Translations under genes and position numbers: made by a program
Shown here: positions 48,592-57,510 of the stretch, piece after piece
Layout: each line of letters starts with the position of its first letter
Position numbering within the stretch: the first letter of the stretch is position 1
The notes under the pieces: generated by a model
Databases searched by the model: none
What the model was told of the DNA's origin: nothing
The model's input: the letters and a program-made list of their open reading frames with translations, nothing else
Assembly: GCF_001570545.1 (NCBI RefSeq)
Contig: NZ_BBXD01000013.1
Coordinates: forward strand, 1 to 64,000
Origin: Herbidospora mongoliensis
Lineage (GTDB): Bacteria; Actinomycetota; Actinomycetes; Streptosporangiales; Streptosporangiaceae
Length of the DNA stretch: 64,000 nt
Reading direction: 5' to 3'

Positions 48592-49122
48592 CCCGGCCCG
48601 CCACGGTTCGGTGTGCGCGGTGTTCATGACCATGGCCAGCGTCGTGTAATAACCGGCCGTGGCCACCGCCGCGACCACGCGCTCCTCCCCGAAAACCGCC
48701 ACCGCTCTCGTGTACGTCTCCACGGAGACGTCCTTGGTGCGCTGCAACTCGTCGACGAGGTCCCACATGGCGGCCAGCCGGTCGTCAGACGGGCGTTCGT
48801 GCCGGGCGACGGCGTCGATCTCCTCGGCCGGCACCCCCTTGGCCAGCGCGATCGGGTGATGGAAGGCCCACTCGTAGGGCTGGTCCCAGTGCCTCGCCAC
48901 GGTGAGGACGACCAGCTCGACGAGGTCCTCGTCGAGGACGCCACCGAAGCGGATCGTCTCCCCCACGAGCTGGAGCCGGGTCATCAACTCGGGGCTGCGC
49001 AACAGCGGCACGAACGGGCCGGAGATCTCGCCGCGCGGGCCCGCGGTGATGGCGTCGACGGCGCGGCGCTGGGCCTCGGTCGGTTCTTCGGGGAAGGGGA
49101 TGCGGTTCGTATCAGTGGCCAC
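48583..49122 (-). CDS. Carboxymuconolactone decarboxylase (CMD) family protein
   Basis: 179 residues. CMD/AhpD-like all-helical fold: ISGPFVPLLRSPELMTRLQLVGETIRF, LVELVVLTVARHWDQPYEWAFHHPIALAKG and ELQRTKDVSVETY. The CxxC of AhpD peroxidases is absent; the EWAFHH His pair replaces it, as in the decarboxylase-like branch. Start is a GTG inside the inverted repeat at 49118-49139, with no ribosome site, so translation may be leaderless. It is divergent to an ArsR-family regulator that probably controls both genes. Substrate unknown. Confidence 0.88.
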   Translation of the reverse strand: MATDTNRIPFPEEPTEAQRRAVDAITAGPRGEISGPFVPLLRSPELMTRLQLVGETIRFGGVLDEDLVELVVLTVARHWDQPYEWAFHHPIALAKGVPAEEIDAVARHERPSDDRLAAMWDLVDELQRTKDVSVETYTRAVAVFGEERVVAAVATAGYYTTLAMVMNTAHTEPWRAGSG

Positions 49123-49139
49123 TTATATAAGGTAGTGGC
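49118..49139. promoter_or_regulatory. Inverted repeat, likely ArsR-family operator
   Basis: GCCACT and AGTGGC at the ends of a 22-bp unit with an AT-rich middle (TATATAAGGT). It spans the 17-bp gap and the GTG start of the CMD gene and ends one base before the ArsR ATG, so bound regulator would block both promoters. Confidence 0.6.
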
Positions 49140-49412
49140 ATGCACGCCTTCGACGTCTTGGGCGATCCCGTCAGGCGGCGGATCCTCGAACTGCTCGCCG
49201 ACGGGGAACGGCCCGCCGGGGAGGTGGGCGCGATCGTCCAGGAGGAGTTCGGCATCACCCAGCCCGCCGTGTCGCAGCACCTGCGCGTGCTCCGCGAGAA
49301 CGGGTTCGCGACCGTGCGGGCCGAGGGGGCCCGGCGGCTCTACGCGGTCGACCCGGCCCCGCTCGCCGAGATCGACCGGTGGCTGACCCGCTATCGGGAT
49401 CAGTCGTCGTAG
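49140..49412 (+). CDS. ArsR-family winged-helix regulator
   Basis: 90 residues. ArsR fold: FDVLGDPVRRRILELLADGERPAGEV, recognition helix ITQPAVSQHLRVLRENGFATVR and wing EGARRLYAVDPAPL. The metal-site CxCxxC is absent and there is no Cys, so it is a non-metal member, of the type that often controls small CMD or SRPBCC genes. It lies head-to-head with the CMD gene over a shared inverted repeat. Its last 13 bp overlap the convergent DUF1707 gene. Confidence 0.93.
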   Translation: MHAFDVLGDPVRRRILELLADGERPAGEVGAIVQEEFGITQPAVSQHLRVLRENGFATVRAEGARRLYAVDPAPLAEIDRWLTRYRDQSS

Positions 49413-50245
49413 GAGGCCTCGCACTCGCCTCCGGGCTTCGACACGTCTTCCTTGACGACCGTGCCGTCGACCGTGATGCGGCAGGTCAGCCGCACGCCGT
49501 CTGGCGCTTTGGCCGTGACGGACAGGTCGTCGAGCGTGTCGACGTCGAACGGTTCCCGGATGGGCAGCACCATGCTCGGGCTCGTGGTCTCGCTCTCAGC
49601 CGTGACCAGCGACACGTCTTCGGCGGTCGCCTCCTGCTTGTCGGCCTCGATCTCCAGGACGCCCTTGTGGATCCCGGGCCCGTTCGGGTCGAACATCTCG
49701 CCGGACCTGTCCGGACGCTCCCAGGAATCGTCTCCATCGTCGAACCCGGCGGGCAGCAGAACCAGCGCCGCCAGTACGGCCGCCCCGGCCACGAGGCCGA
49801 TCTTCCAGCCGGTGTTCGGATCGCGGTGGCCCCGCGCCCGGGCCCTCCGGGCGAGCAACGCGAAGGCCAGCGCCGGAGCCCACATGACGCCGAAGCTCGC
49901 GAACCCCAGGACGAAACTGATCCACGCGGCCGTCATGTAGCCCTTGCCGGGATCCTGCAACGGCATCGCCGGCTGGTAGCCGGGCGGTGCCGGCGCATAG
50001 GTGACCTGAGTGGGCTGCGCGTAGGCGACCGGGGGCGGCGGGTAGGCCACCGGCGCCAGCGGCATGCCGGGGATCGCCGGCAGGTCGTGCATGAGCTCGT
50101 TGAGATCGCCCCAGGTGACAGCCGTCTGCGCGCCGGCGAGCCTGGTCGACAGTTCCTGGTCGTTGAGCCGCCCGACGACGTAGTGCTCACGCAGAATGGC
50201 GCAGGCGCGTTCGCGCTCGCCGTCGGAAACACGGATGTGCTGCAA
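49400..50245 (-). CDS. DUF1707 membrane protein
   Basis: 281 residues. The N-terminal DUF1707 motif is IRVSDGERERACAILREHYV, then GRLNDQELSTRLAGAQTA and DLNELMHDLP. A Pro/Tyr-rich linker leads to two membrane helices (about 120-200, DUF4190-like). The C-terminal part lies outside the membrane and includes DGVRLTCRITVDG and a final Cys pair. I chose the TTG at 50245 because AGGGGGAGG lies at ideal spacing and the product then begins at the domain, as other DUF1707 proteins do; an ATG at 50269 lacks such a site. Function unknown. Confidence 0.85.
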   Translation of the reverse strand: MQHIRVSDGERERACAILREHYVVGRLNDQELSTRLAGAQTAVTWGDLNELMHDLPAIPGMPLAPVAYPPPPVAYAQPTQVTYAPAPPGYQPAMPLQDPGKGYMTAAWISFVLGFASFGVMWAPALAFALLARRARARGHRDPNTGWKIGLVAGAAVLAALVLLPAGFDDGDDSWERPDRSGEMFDPNGPGIHKGVLEIEADKQEATAEDVSLVTAESETTSPSMVLPIREPFDVDTLDDLSVTAKAPDGVRLTCRITVDGTVVKEDVSKPGGECEASYDD

Positions 50246-50484
50246 TTCCGACCTCCCCCTGTATGCCATCCAAACTAGCTCACCCCCAAGACCTGATTCG
50301 GGTCTGGTGAATTCGGCTTGGGACTCGGGAGATGGGTAACCCATTTACCGACATTTCCGGTTTGGCGAACAGAGGGATTAGGGCGCGGCGGTTATTCGGG
50401 CTCGCCGATGACGGCGGCCAGGTGCGTCCGATCTGGCCTGCGGGTTCGTGAGATTGTCGGTCGGGGTGCCTAGGGTCCGGGGGC

Positions 50485-51813
50485 ATGACCTCAGCGACGC
50501 AGGCGTACAGCTACGCCGCGCCCTCCTCTCTTGTCGACGGGCGTCTCGGGCTTTCCACGTCCGGCGGGCGGGCCCTTTCCGGTCCGGTCGCGGCCCCCAA
50601 GTTCTTCAGCGGTCTGGTCACCCAGGCGGCGCCCGCCGCGGCGGCGCTGCTCGGGGTGGCCGACGTCGCGCTGGCGCGCTACCACCAGGCGCAGGCGCGG
50701 CCCAGCTGGGTGCGCGATCCGGTCGTCACCTGCAACGGCGACCGGTTGCGGTTCGAGTCGTTCTCGGCCTGCGGCGGGGTCTACGCCCGGCTCGACCTGC
50801 TGGGCGGCGCCCTCGACGGCGAGGTCTTCGACCGGGGCACCACCAACGTCGACGTCAACCCGCCGCTGCGCGAGGCGCTCGCCCGGGTAGGCGGGCGCGA
50901 TCCGCTGCACCTCGGTGTGGGGGCCGACGAGCTGGTCGTGACCACGTTCGACGGCGCTGTGGTGGAGAAGAAGGTGCCGCTCCCCGAGCGGTGGCTGCGC
51001 GGGTTCGCCGAGGTGCAGGTCATCGCGGCGGGCATGGACCAGCGCGGCGAGTCGGCCGGCATGACGGCCGTCCGGTTCCTGCGCGGGCTGCCCAAGAAGG
51101 CCGACGTCTGGGTCGCCCAGACCGGCCGTGAGCTGCGCGTCTTCGACTACGAGGCGCCGGGCTCGGTGTATCTGGGCGGCACCCACCGGCTCGCCACGCT
51201 GCTGCCGTTACTGCGCTTCGCGAAAAGCCTGCGGGTGTACGGCCCCACGGAGGCCGCCTCCAGCGCGTGGGAGCTCGAACTGCCCGGCATGCGCTTCACG
51301 CTGACCCTGTCGCCGGATCGCTGGCGCGGCTTCTCCGGTGAGGGCGCCGTCCTCGACGACCTGTCCACCGACGAGGCCGAGAACGACGCCGACGTGGTCG
51401 GCATGCTGCTCAACTTCGAGCCCGAGGTCGAGATCGGCCTGCTCGCCGACCGCTCGGGCCTGCCCGCCGACCGCGTCAAGGCCGCACTCACCCAGCTCGG
51501 CGTGGCCGGCCGGGTCGGCTACGACCTGGCCGAGGCGGCCCACTTCCACCGCGAACTCCCCTACGACAGCGTCCACGCCACCCGCCTCAACCCCCGCCTG
51601 GCGGCGGCCCGCGCGCTGGTCGAGACGGGAGCCGTGCGGGTGACCGGCGAGACGGCGACCGTCCAGACCTCGGGCGGCCTGCGTGCGGTGTCGCTGGCCG
51701 ACGGGTCGTGCACCTGCCCGTGGTGGTGGGACCATCGCGGGTCGCGGGGGCCGTGCAAACACGTGCTCGCCGCCCGGATCGTCGCCCGCGCCGACGTGGC
51801 GGCGACGCTGTGA
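50485..51813 (+). CDS. SWIM zinc-finger protein
   Basis: 442 residues. The SWIM motif near the C-terminus is CTCPWWWDHRGSRGPCKHVLAA (Cys-x-Cys, later Cys-x-His), a zinc site for DNA or protein binding. The N-terminal 350 residues are conserved in actinobacterial SWIM proteins but have no defined fold name. The stop overlaps the next gene by 4 bp (GTGA), a pairing common in streptomycetes, so the two proteins probably act together. A role in DNA metabolism or conflict is often guessed but unproven. Confidence 0.9.
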   Translation: MTSATQAYSYAAPSSLVDGRLGLSTSGGRALSGPVAAPKFFSGLVTQAAPAAAALLGVADVALARYHQAQARPSWVRDPVVTCNGDRLRFESFSACGGVYARLDLLGGALDGEVFDRGTTNVDVNPPLREALARVGGRDPLHLGVGADELVVTTFDGAVVEKKVPLPERWLRGFAEVQVIAAGMDQRGESAGMTAVRFLRGLPKKADVWVAQTGRELRVFDYEAPGSVYLGGTHRLATLLPLLRFAKSLRVYGPTEAASSAWELELPGMRFTLTLSPDRWRGFSGEGAVLDDLSTDEAENDADVVGMLLNFEPEVEIGLLADRSGLPADRVKAALTQLGVAGRVGYDLAEAAHFHRELPYDSVHATRLNPRLAAARALVETGAVRVTGETATVQTSGGLRAVSLADGSCTCPWWWDHRGSRGPCKHVLAARIVARADVAATL

Positions 51814-54779
51814 GCGCGATCGTCGCCCTGATCAGGAACAACCGGCTCCGCGAACTGCGCGAACGGCTGCTCACCCTGACCGAGGCGCAGCGCGGCGAGA
51901 TCGGCCGCGACCTGCCCGGCGTGGTGAAAGACCTGCGCGCGGAGCAGATCGAGGAGCTGAACCGCCGAGACTTCTACGACGACTGGGAGCGCGACTGGGA
52001 GCGGAGCCGCGCGGTCGACGAGATGCTCGACAGCCGGGCGACCGCGCTGCTGCTCGCCGGCCTCGGCACGATCACCGGCCCCGCCGCCGCCGTCTCGTGG
52101 ATCACCAGCCGCGACGTCAACCGCCGCCAGGCCCGCGACGTCAACGTCGCCGACGCCGTCAAGATCGCCGCGTCCCGCCCGATCGAGTGGCAGCAGGACG
52201 TCGCCGTGCGCCTGGCGCGCCGCATCCGCCGTCCGGACGACCGCATCGCGCCCCTGGCGATCGCCCTGCTGCGCGCCTCCGGCGCCGAGCCTCCCGACCA
52301 CGACCCGCTGGTGGCCGCCTGGCTCCGGGCGATCACCCACCCCGGCGACCCGCTGACCCCGAAGCTCCTCCCCCGGATCTTCGACGCCGAGGGCGCCGGC
52401 CGCGAACTCCGCGACGAATACCTCACCCCCGCTCCCACCCGCTGGCTCGCCCGCGCCCGCAAGGACCTCCCCCGCGACCAGGCGATCGACGGCTGCGTCA
52501 GCCGCTTCCTGCGCGGCGGCGACGCCCAGGACCTCCGCTTCTTCGTCCGCCTCCACGATCTCCTCGCCCCCACCTTCGACGAGACGGCCGAACGGCTCCG
52601 CGACTACCTGCGCCTGCTGCCGGCCGCACCCGGCACCGTGGCCGACCTCGCCGCCAAGCAGGTCAAGCGCCTGTTCCCGATCGACCGCGCCGACCTGGTG
52701 GAAGCGGTCGAGTCGCTGACGTTCCGCCCGGAGGCGAAGCTGGCGACCGTCGGCCTGAGGTGGCTCGACGCCGAACTCAAGCGCAACCCTTCCGCGGTGG
52801 CGGAGTTCACCCCGGCACTGCTGACGGCCTACGGGCACACGTCGTTCGACGTCCAGTCGAGAGCGGTCGACCTGACCGTCAAACACGTGACCGACGCCTC
52901 TCTGATCGCCGACGCGATCGAGTCTCTGCCCGCCGGCCTGGGCGCCCGTCTGTCGGCCCACTTCAGCGGCGAAGCGGCACCCGAGGAGACCCGGCCCGCC
53001 GTGACGTTCCCGCCGCTGCCGGAGGTCGCCGCACCCCAGCCGTTCCCCGAGCCGACGGTCTCCACCACCATCGAGGCGGCCGCCCACTGGGTGACCGCCG
53101 AACGCTGGCTGGCCGCGTTCGTGACCCGCGCGACCGCCGACCGCGAGGCCCTGCGCGCCGAACTGCACCGCCACCAGAACCGCGGCAGGTGGCAGCCCCG
53201 GTGGGACGTGTGGGTCGACCCGCGCGACTGGATCAAGGCCCTGTACACCGAGCTGATCACCCCCGGCGCGACCCCGGACGAACCGCAACACATCCCCTGG
53301 CGACCTGAAGACCACCTGGTGGCCACCAAGCGCACTCTCGATCCCCGGCGGTGGACGTTCACCGGGAATGTCGTCGCCTTCTCGGCCGAGCCCTACGAAT
53401 ACTTCCCCGGCCCGGATCCGAGCGCCCACGGTCACCGGCCGGCCGAAAGCGGTGTCGAAAGGCCGGGGCTCGTCTACGAAGCGCCGGAGCCGGCGGTCGC
53501 CGAACACGTGGCGAGCCTGGTCGATGTGGAGCTCGTGGAGTCCGTCGACGAGCCCGACGGGCCGGCCGTCTTCCACGGCCATCACTTCGTGGAGGTCAGT
53601 CCCCCGGCCGGTCCGTGGGTCGAGCCCGGTCAGATGGGGCGGAACGGTGAGCGGCTGCCGGCGGCCGAACATGTCCCGCCGCTGCACCTGTTCCTGCTGC
53701 ACCGGTTCGACGAACTCCTCGACGCCCTGCGCGCCGACGCCCTGCCGCCCGTCCTGCTGGCGACGCCCACCCTCGGCAACGGCCACCTCGACCCGGAGGT
53801 CCTGGCCGACCGCCTGGAGACCTGCGCCGAAGCCGGCGTCGAACCGCTCCCGGCCGACCTGGCCCAGGCGCTGATGCGCCTGCCGAGAGGCGCCCACCCG
53901 GCGGCGGCCGAACGGGCCGCTAAGGTCGGCTCGTCGGCCGGCCACGCGGCGGCCGAATGGCTGGCGGGTGACGGCATGCCCGACCCGGTGACAGGGTTCG
54001 ACTACGCCCGCCCGTCCTACGCCGGTGACGGCATGCCCGACCCGGTGACAGGGTTCGGCTGGGCGCGCCCGTCCCACGCCGGTGACCGGCGGATGGTCCC
54101 GGTCCTGCGGGTGGCCGCGCCCACGGGCCACCGGTTGATCGACGAGGTGCTGCTGGCGACACCGACCGCGCGTGCCTACGGCGGTTACCCCGACGCGTTG
54201 AAGTGGTTCCCCTCGATCGTGCCGTCGCATCGGGAGGTGGCGTCGGTCAACTATCTACTCCACGCCGTGACGTCGTGGGAACACCCGACCATGTCCATCA
54301 AAACCTTCCAGCCGATCGCCACCACCGACGGCCCGACGGGTGACGCGACGGCCGTCATCCTCGGGCAGTTCCTGTCCTCCCAGCCGACCGGCAAGGTGGG
54401 CGAGCTCATGCTGAGCCTGGCCGCCCGCGACTCCCTCCCCGCCACGGCGCTCGGCAGGCAGCTGGGCGTGCTGCTCTACTGGCAGAGCCTGGAAGTCGGC
54501 CCGCTGTTCGAAGTTCTGGCCGACCTCGCCCACAAGGGGGCGCCCCACCAGGTGTGGGACATCCTGCGTCCGCTCCTGCCGTCGCTGATCCCCGGCGAGG
54601 GCCGGCGGGTCACCGCTCCCCTCTCGGAGGCGATCGTCTTCGCCGCCGACGTGGCGTCGTGGGTCGGCGCGAGGGGCGAGATCCCGGAGATCACGGCCTA
54701 CGCGGCCGGTAGGAGCAGGAGTCGCTTCGCCCGGGAGTGCCGCCGCCTGCGCGACCAACTCAACCCGGCGCGGGTCTGA
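51810..54779 (+). CDS. DUF6493-type helical-repeat protein, partner of SWIM protein
   Basis: 989 residues from a GTG that overlaps the SWIM stop. It is largely alpha-helical, with HEAT-like repeats (LRELRERLLTLTEAQRGEIGRDL; LVEAVESLTFRPEAKLATVGLRWLDAEL). Length and position after a SWIM gene fit the family annotated DUF6493; I identify it mainly on that basis. Around residue 720 a 19-residue unit (GDGMPDPVTGF.YARPS-like) is repeated twice in tandem, reflecting a 57-bp DNA duplication. No catalytic motif was found. Confidence 0.7.
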   Translation: MSAIVALIRNNRLRELRERLLTLTEAQRGEIGRDLPGVVKDLRAEQIEELNRRDFYDDWERDWERSRAVDEMLDSRATALLLAGLGTITGPAAAVSWITSRDVNRRQARDVNVADAVKIAASRPIEWQQDVAVRLARRIRRPDDRIAPLAIALLRASGAEPPDHDPLVAAWLRAITHPGDPLTPKLLPRIFDAEGAGRELRDEYLTPAPTRWLARARKDLPRDQAIDGCVSRFLRGGDAQDLRFFVRLHDLLAPTFDETAERLRDYLRLLPAAPGTVADLAAKQVKRLFPIDRADLVEAVESLTFRPEAKLATVGLRWLDAELKRNPSAVAEFTPALLTAYGHTSFDVQSRAVDLTVKHVTDASLIADAIESLPAGLGARLSAHFSGEAAPEETRPAVTFPPLPEVAAPQPFPEPTVSTTIEAAAHWVTAERWLAAFVTRATADREALRAELHRHQNRGRWQPRWDVWVDPRDWIKALYTELITPGATPDEPQHIPWRPEDHLVATKRTLDPRRWTFTGNVVAFSAEPYEYFPGPDPSAHGHRPAESGVERPGLVYEAPEPAVAEHVASLVDVELVESVDEPDGPAVFHGHHFVEVSPPAGPWVEPGQMGRNGERLPAAEHVPPLHLFLLHRFDELLDALRADALPPVLLATPTLGNGHLDPEVLADRLETCAEAGVEPLPADLAQALMRLPRGAHPAAAERAAKVGSSAGHAAAEWLAGDGMPDPVTGFDYARPSYAGDGMPDPVTGFGWARPSHAGDRRMVPVLRVAAPTGHRLIDEVLLATPTARAYGGYPDALKWFPSIVPSHREVASVNYLLHAVTSWEHPTMSIKTFQPIATTDGPTGDATAVILGQFLSSQPTGKVGELMLSLAARDSLPATALGRQLGVLLYWQSLEVGPLFEVLADLAHKGAPHQVWDILRPLLPSLIPGEGRRVTAPLSEAIVFAADVASWVGARGEIPEITAYAAGRSRSRFARECRRLRDQLNPARV
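53967..54080 (+). repeat. 57-bp tandem duplication inside the DUF6493-type gene
   Basis: Units 53967-54023 and 54024-54080 begin with the same 35 bases and differ by a few in the second half. They keep the frame and add 19 residues. Confidence 0.9.
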
Positions 54780-54984
54780 GCCTGATGCGGCCGACCCCAC
54801 CCCGGCCGCACCAGCCGACAGAAGTCGCGCATGTCTTTCCCCAGGTCAAAGCCCTGGTTGTCCCGGATGGCCGGGACGGCGGGTCCACCTGGGGGATGAT
54901 CGTCCGGCGCTGTCAGGGGGACGATCTCCCGGTGTGCCTCCACCTACCGTGTGACGTCGACTTCAGTCTCATAGGGGAGAAGAC

Positions 54985-55737
54985 GTGCGTCGACGTAGAG
55001 AACGAGCGATGTGGCTGACCGTGGGGATCGCCGCCGGGCTGGTCGCCGGTGGAGCCGGGGTGGCGGTCGCGGTGGCGGACGACACGCAGATCACGGCGTG
55101 TGTGGGTGTCGACGGGGTACTCCGGGTGCCGGGGCGGATCGAGCAGACGATGCTACGGCCGGTGCCGACCGCGTCGCCCACCACGGGCGCCTGCCCGTCG
55201 GGCTACCAGCAGATCACCTGGAACAAGACCGGGCCCACCGGCGCGACCGGTGATACCGGGCCAGCAGGTGCTCCCGGTCAGCAGGGCGCCACCGGGCCGG
55301 AGGGGCTCACCGGTGCGCAGGGCGTTCCGGGGGCGAAGGGCGAGCCAGGGCCCCAGGGCATTCCCGGCGCAAAAGGCGAGCCGGGCGCGCAGGGCGTTCC
55401 GGGCGTGAAGGGCGACCCGGGGCCGCAGGGTGAGCGGGGGGCTGCCGGCGCCGATGGGGTCGCGGGGCTGCAGAAGGTCGTCGTGACCAAGGAGTACGCG
55501 GCCAGCACCGCCGGCACGACGAACGTCAACTGCCCGGCGGGCAAGGTCATGCTGGACTCGGACTTCCAGGTCGCGGCCCAGAACGTGCCGCTGCTCAACC
55601 CCCACTCGGTCGCCTGGTCGCGGCCCTTCTCGCAGGCGGGCGGGCCGTTGAACGACTCGGTGAACGTGGTGTTCCCGTACAACAACACGAACGGCAAGGT
55701 GACGTTGACCATCACGCTGCTCTGCGGCAAGGGCTGA
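54985..55737 (+). CDS. Collagen-like surface or secreted protein
   Basis: 250 residues from a GTG preceded by GGGGAG. Residues 1-30 contain an Arg-rich start and one hydrophobic helix, a signal peptide or anchor. A 40-residue globular part with two Cys ([25 protein letters not shown]) follows. Next come about 27 Gly-X-Y triplets ([19 protein letters not shown] onward, with KGEPG and KGDPG), the hallmark of bacterial collagens. The C-terminal 85 residues are beta-rich ([22 protein letters not shown]). Triple-helical stalk proteins of this type display head domains. It lies just upstream of the metallopeptidase-like/TcA locus; a link is possible but not shown. Confidence 0.85.
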   Translation: MRRRRERAMWLTVGIAAGLVAGGAGVAVAVADDTQITACVGVDGVLRVPGRIEQTMLRPVPTASPTTGACPSGYQQITWNKTGPTGATGDTGPAGAPGQQGATGPEGLTGAQGVPGAKGEPGPQGIPGAKGEPGAQGVPGVKGDPGPQGERGAAGADGVAGLQKVVVTKEYAASTAGTTNVNCPAGKVMLDSDFQVAAQNVPLLNPHSVAWSRPFSQAGGPLNDSVNVVFPYNNTNGKVTLTITLLCGKG

Positions 55738-55767
55738 GCGACAGACATATCGCTTATTGGTTAGTTT

Positions 55768-55869
55768 GACGGCTGTGATCAGAGGTGGAGCATGTACGCG
55801 TACACCCAAGATCGCAGCCGTCAGGCGGCTTCTCCGCCTGATATGGAACGGTCCTCGCCTCAGGCGAGG
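55768..55869 (+). other. Highly structured intergenic segment
   Basis: Three nested or successive elements: arms 55768-55780 and 55810-55822 pair over 12 of 13 bp, with the perfect palindrome TGTACGCGTACA (55793-55804) at the tip; TCAGGCGG/CCGCCTGA (55821-55841); and CCTCGCC/GGCGAGG (55853-55869). It could combine a terminator for the collagen-like gene with an operator or 5' leader structure for the next gene. It matches no riboswitch class I know. Confidence 0.55.
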
Positions 55870-55904
55870 TCCCACCTGCGGCGCCTGACCACCAAGGAGA
55901 AGCA

Positions 55905-57497
55905 GTGATCAAGCGCAGCCGCAGCAAGGACAGGAAGAAGTCGACCCCCCAGACAGACGACAGGGGCACCGAGGACAGCCAGCTCACCGTCAACAAACGC
56001 GACAACACCGAGCCCAACCCCAACGACCTGGTCATCTCCAACCAGAACGGGCCGGAGCAGTCCGAGATATCCCAGCTGGGCGATGAGATCCAGATCCTCA
56101 GCCTCGGCGGCGAACAGCGGAGACGGCCCGACTACATCGGCGGGAACTCGGGTGTGGTCGCGACCATCGACTACACCGGCGTGCACAAGGCGATCCAGAA
56201 TGACAGCCACGCCATCTACATCCAGAACGTCTACTTCGCCGTCGGCGGCGACCACCCCCATTTCGGCGAGTGGGCGATGCGGAAGCTCGATCCCACCCAG
56301 ATCACCTGGCTGATGCACGCGCTCACCGTGTACGCGCACAACATCGGCAAGCTGAAGGCGCTCGGCCTGGACGGGAAGATCGTCGTGGCTAACCTGGTCG
56401 GGATGATCGCCAAAGCCAGGAACCCGGCCGTCCCCGGTGACGAGAACGGCGCGTTCGAGCAGGAGGTGGTGCTGCGCGGCGGGTGGATGGCGGCGCAGTT
56501 ACTCAGCCGGGATCGGCCCGATGGAGATGTCGTACAGGGGCTTCGATCGATCTACTTCCCGGGCCGGACCATCGTCGGCAGCGACGAGTCCACGATCGGG
56601 CCGCTCGACGAGAAGCGGCTGCGCGTGGCCATGAAGAAGGAGATCGGCGACGTCCTCGACCGGTTCTCCGCCCAGTGGATCGCGCCCCACGGCAAGAAAC
56701 TCGTCCCGGTCGACTTCCCGGAGTTGAAGGGGGTGGCCGACCTGCTGCAGAAGTTCGTGGCCGACCGGATGTGGGTCTTCGTGCTGGCGAACACGCAGAG
56801 CCCCCTGCACTTCGATTTCCGCTACGCCGACAGCCTGCGCAGCACCCACGAGAAGCAGATCACCCACGCCGGGCTGATGAACTGGATGCGCAACCGGGGC
56901 GATCTCATCGGCTGGAGCGACGACTACGGCGCCCCGTTCACCGGCGCCAACTACGACCCCTCGCGTGACAACGGGGTGCTGGAGTCGATCTACGAGGAGA
57001 TGCTGAAGGACGAGGAGGTCGCCGGGAAGGTCGGGTTGCTGCTGTCGAACACGGCCTCGCACAGCCACGAGACCGAGACGATCAGCGTGCCGCCGTTCTA
57101 TCCGAACCCTGAGGTGACGTCCCAGGGCAACTGGCGGTGGCGGCTGGCCCGCACGATCATCCACGAGTTCCTGCACCGCGTCACCCATCCCGGCTTCACC
57201 CTGACGGCCCAGGGCATCGGCAACAAACAGGTCCTCATCGAGGGCTTCACCGACATGATCACCAAGGACCTCTTCCTGGTGCTCGCGAAAGCGATCAAGA
57301 ACGACGAGGATTTCGGCCGGAAGATCCTCGGCATGGACCCGCCCTTCCCCGAGCCCCACTCCGAATACGTCAAGACGGGCTACGGCAAGGCCGGGAAGCA
57401 CGCCGAGTTCATCAAATCGAAGGTCGGCCCCGCCAACTGCTACCTCGCCTACTTCCTGGGCGACACCTCTTTCATCGGCCTGCCCCAAAACAAGTGA
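55905..57497 (+). CDS. Metallopeptidase-like protein, HEFLH family (paralog A)
   Basis: 530 residues from a GTG with AAGGAG upstream. Residues 1-45 are Lys/Arg-rich, then polar and disordered (RSRSKDRKKSTPQTDDRG). The middle shares blocks with the paralogs (ITWLMHALTVYAH, AFEQEVVLRGGWMAAQLL). The zinc-type motif is H420-E-F-L-H424 followed by RVTHPGF, with a likely third ligand in LIEGFTDMI. The C-terminus ends YFLGDTSFIGL. No signal peptide. Three relatives lie in the next 5 kb, around a TcA toxin gene. An effector or toxin-processing protease is the best guess; the family is not one I recognise. Confidence 0.75.
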   Translation: MIKRSRSKDRKKSTPQTDDRGTEDSQLTVNKRDNTEPNPNDLVISNQNGPEQSEISQLGDEIQILSLGGEQRRRPDYIGGNSGVVATIDYTGVHKAIQNDSHAIYIQNVYFAVGGDHPHFGEWAMRKLDPTQITWLMHALTVYAHNIGKLKALGLDGKIVVANLVGMIAKARNPAVPGDENGAFEQEVVLRGGWMAAQLLSRDRPDGDVVQGLRSIYFPGRTIVGSDESTIGPLDEKRLRVAMKKEIGDVLDRFSAQWIAPHGKKLVPVDFPELKGVADLLQKFVADRMWVFVLANTQSPLHFDFRYADSLRSTHEKQITHAGLMNWMRNRGDLIGWSDDYGAPFTGANYDPSRDNGVLESIYEEMLKDEEVAGKVGLLLSNTASHSHETETISVPPFYPNPEVTSQGNWRWRLARTIIHEFLHRVTHPGFTLTAQGIGNKQVLIEGFTDMITKDLFLVLAKAIKNDEDFGRKILGMDPPFPEPHSEYVKTGYGKAGKHAEFIKSKVGPANCYLAYFLGDTSFIGLPQNK

Positions 57498-57510
57498 AGG
57501 ACGGCCATCG

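Noticed and set aside
54737-55018. Possible small gene between the DUF6493-type and collagen-like genes
   Set aside because: No ribosome site or recognisable feature; it overlaps the confident GTG start at 54985. The 205-bp gap appears to hold only promoter sequence.
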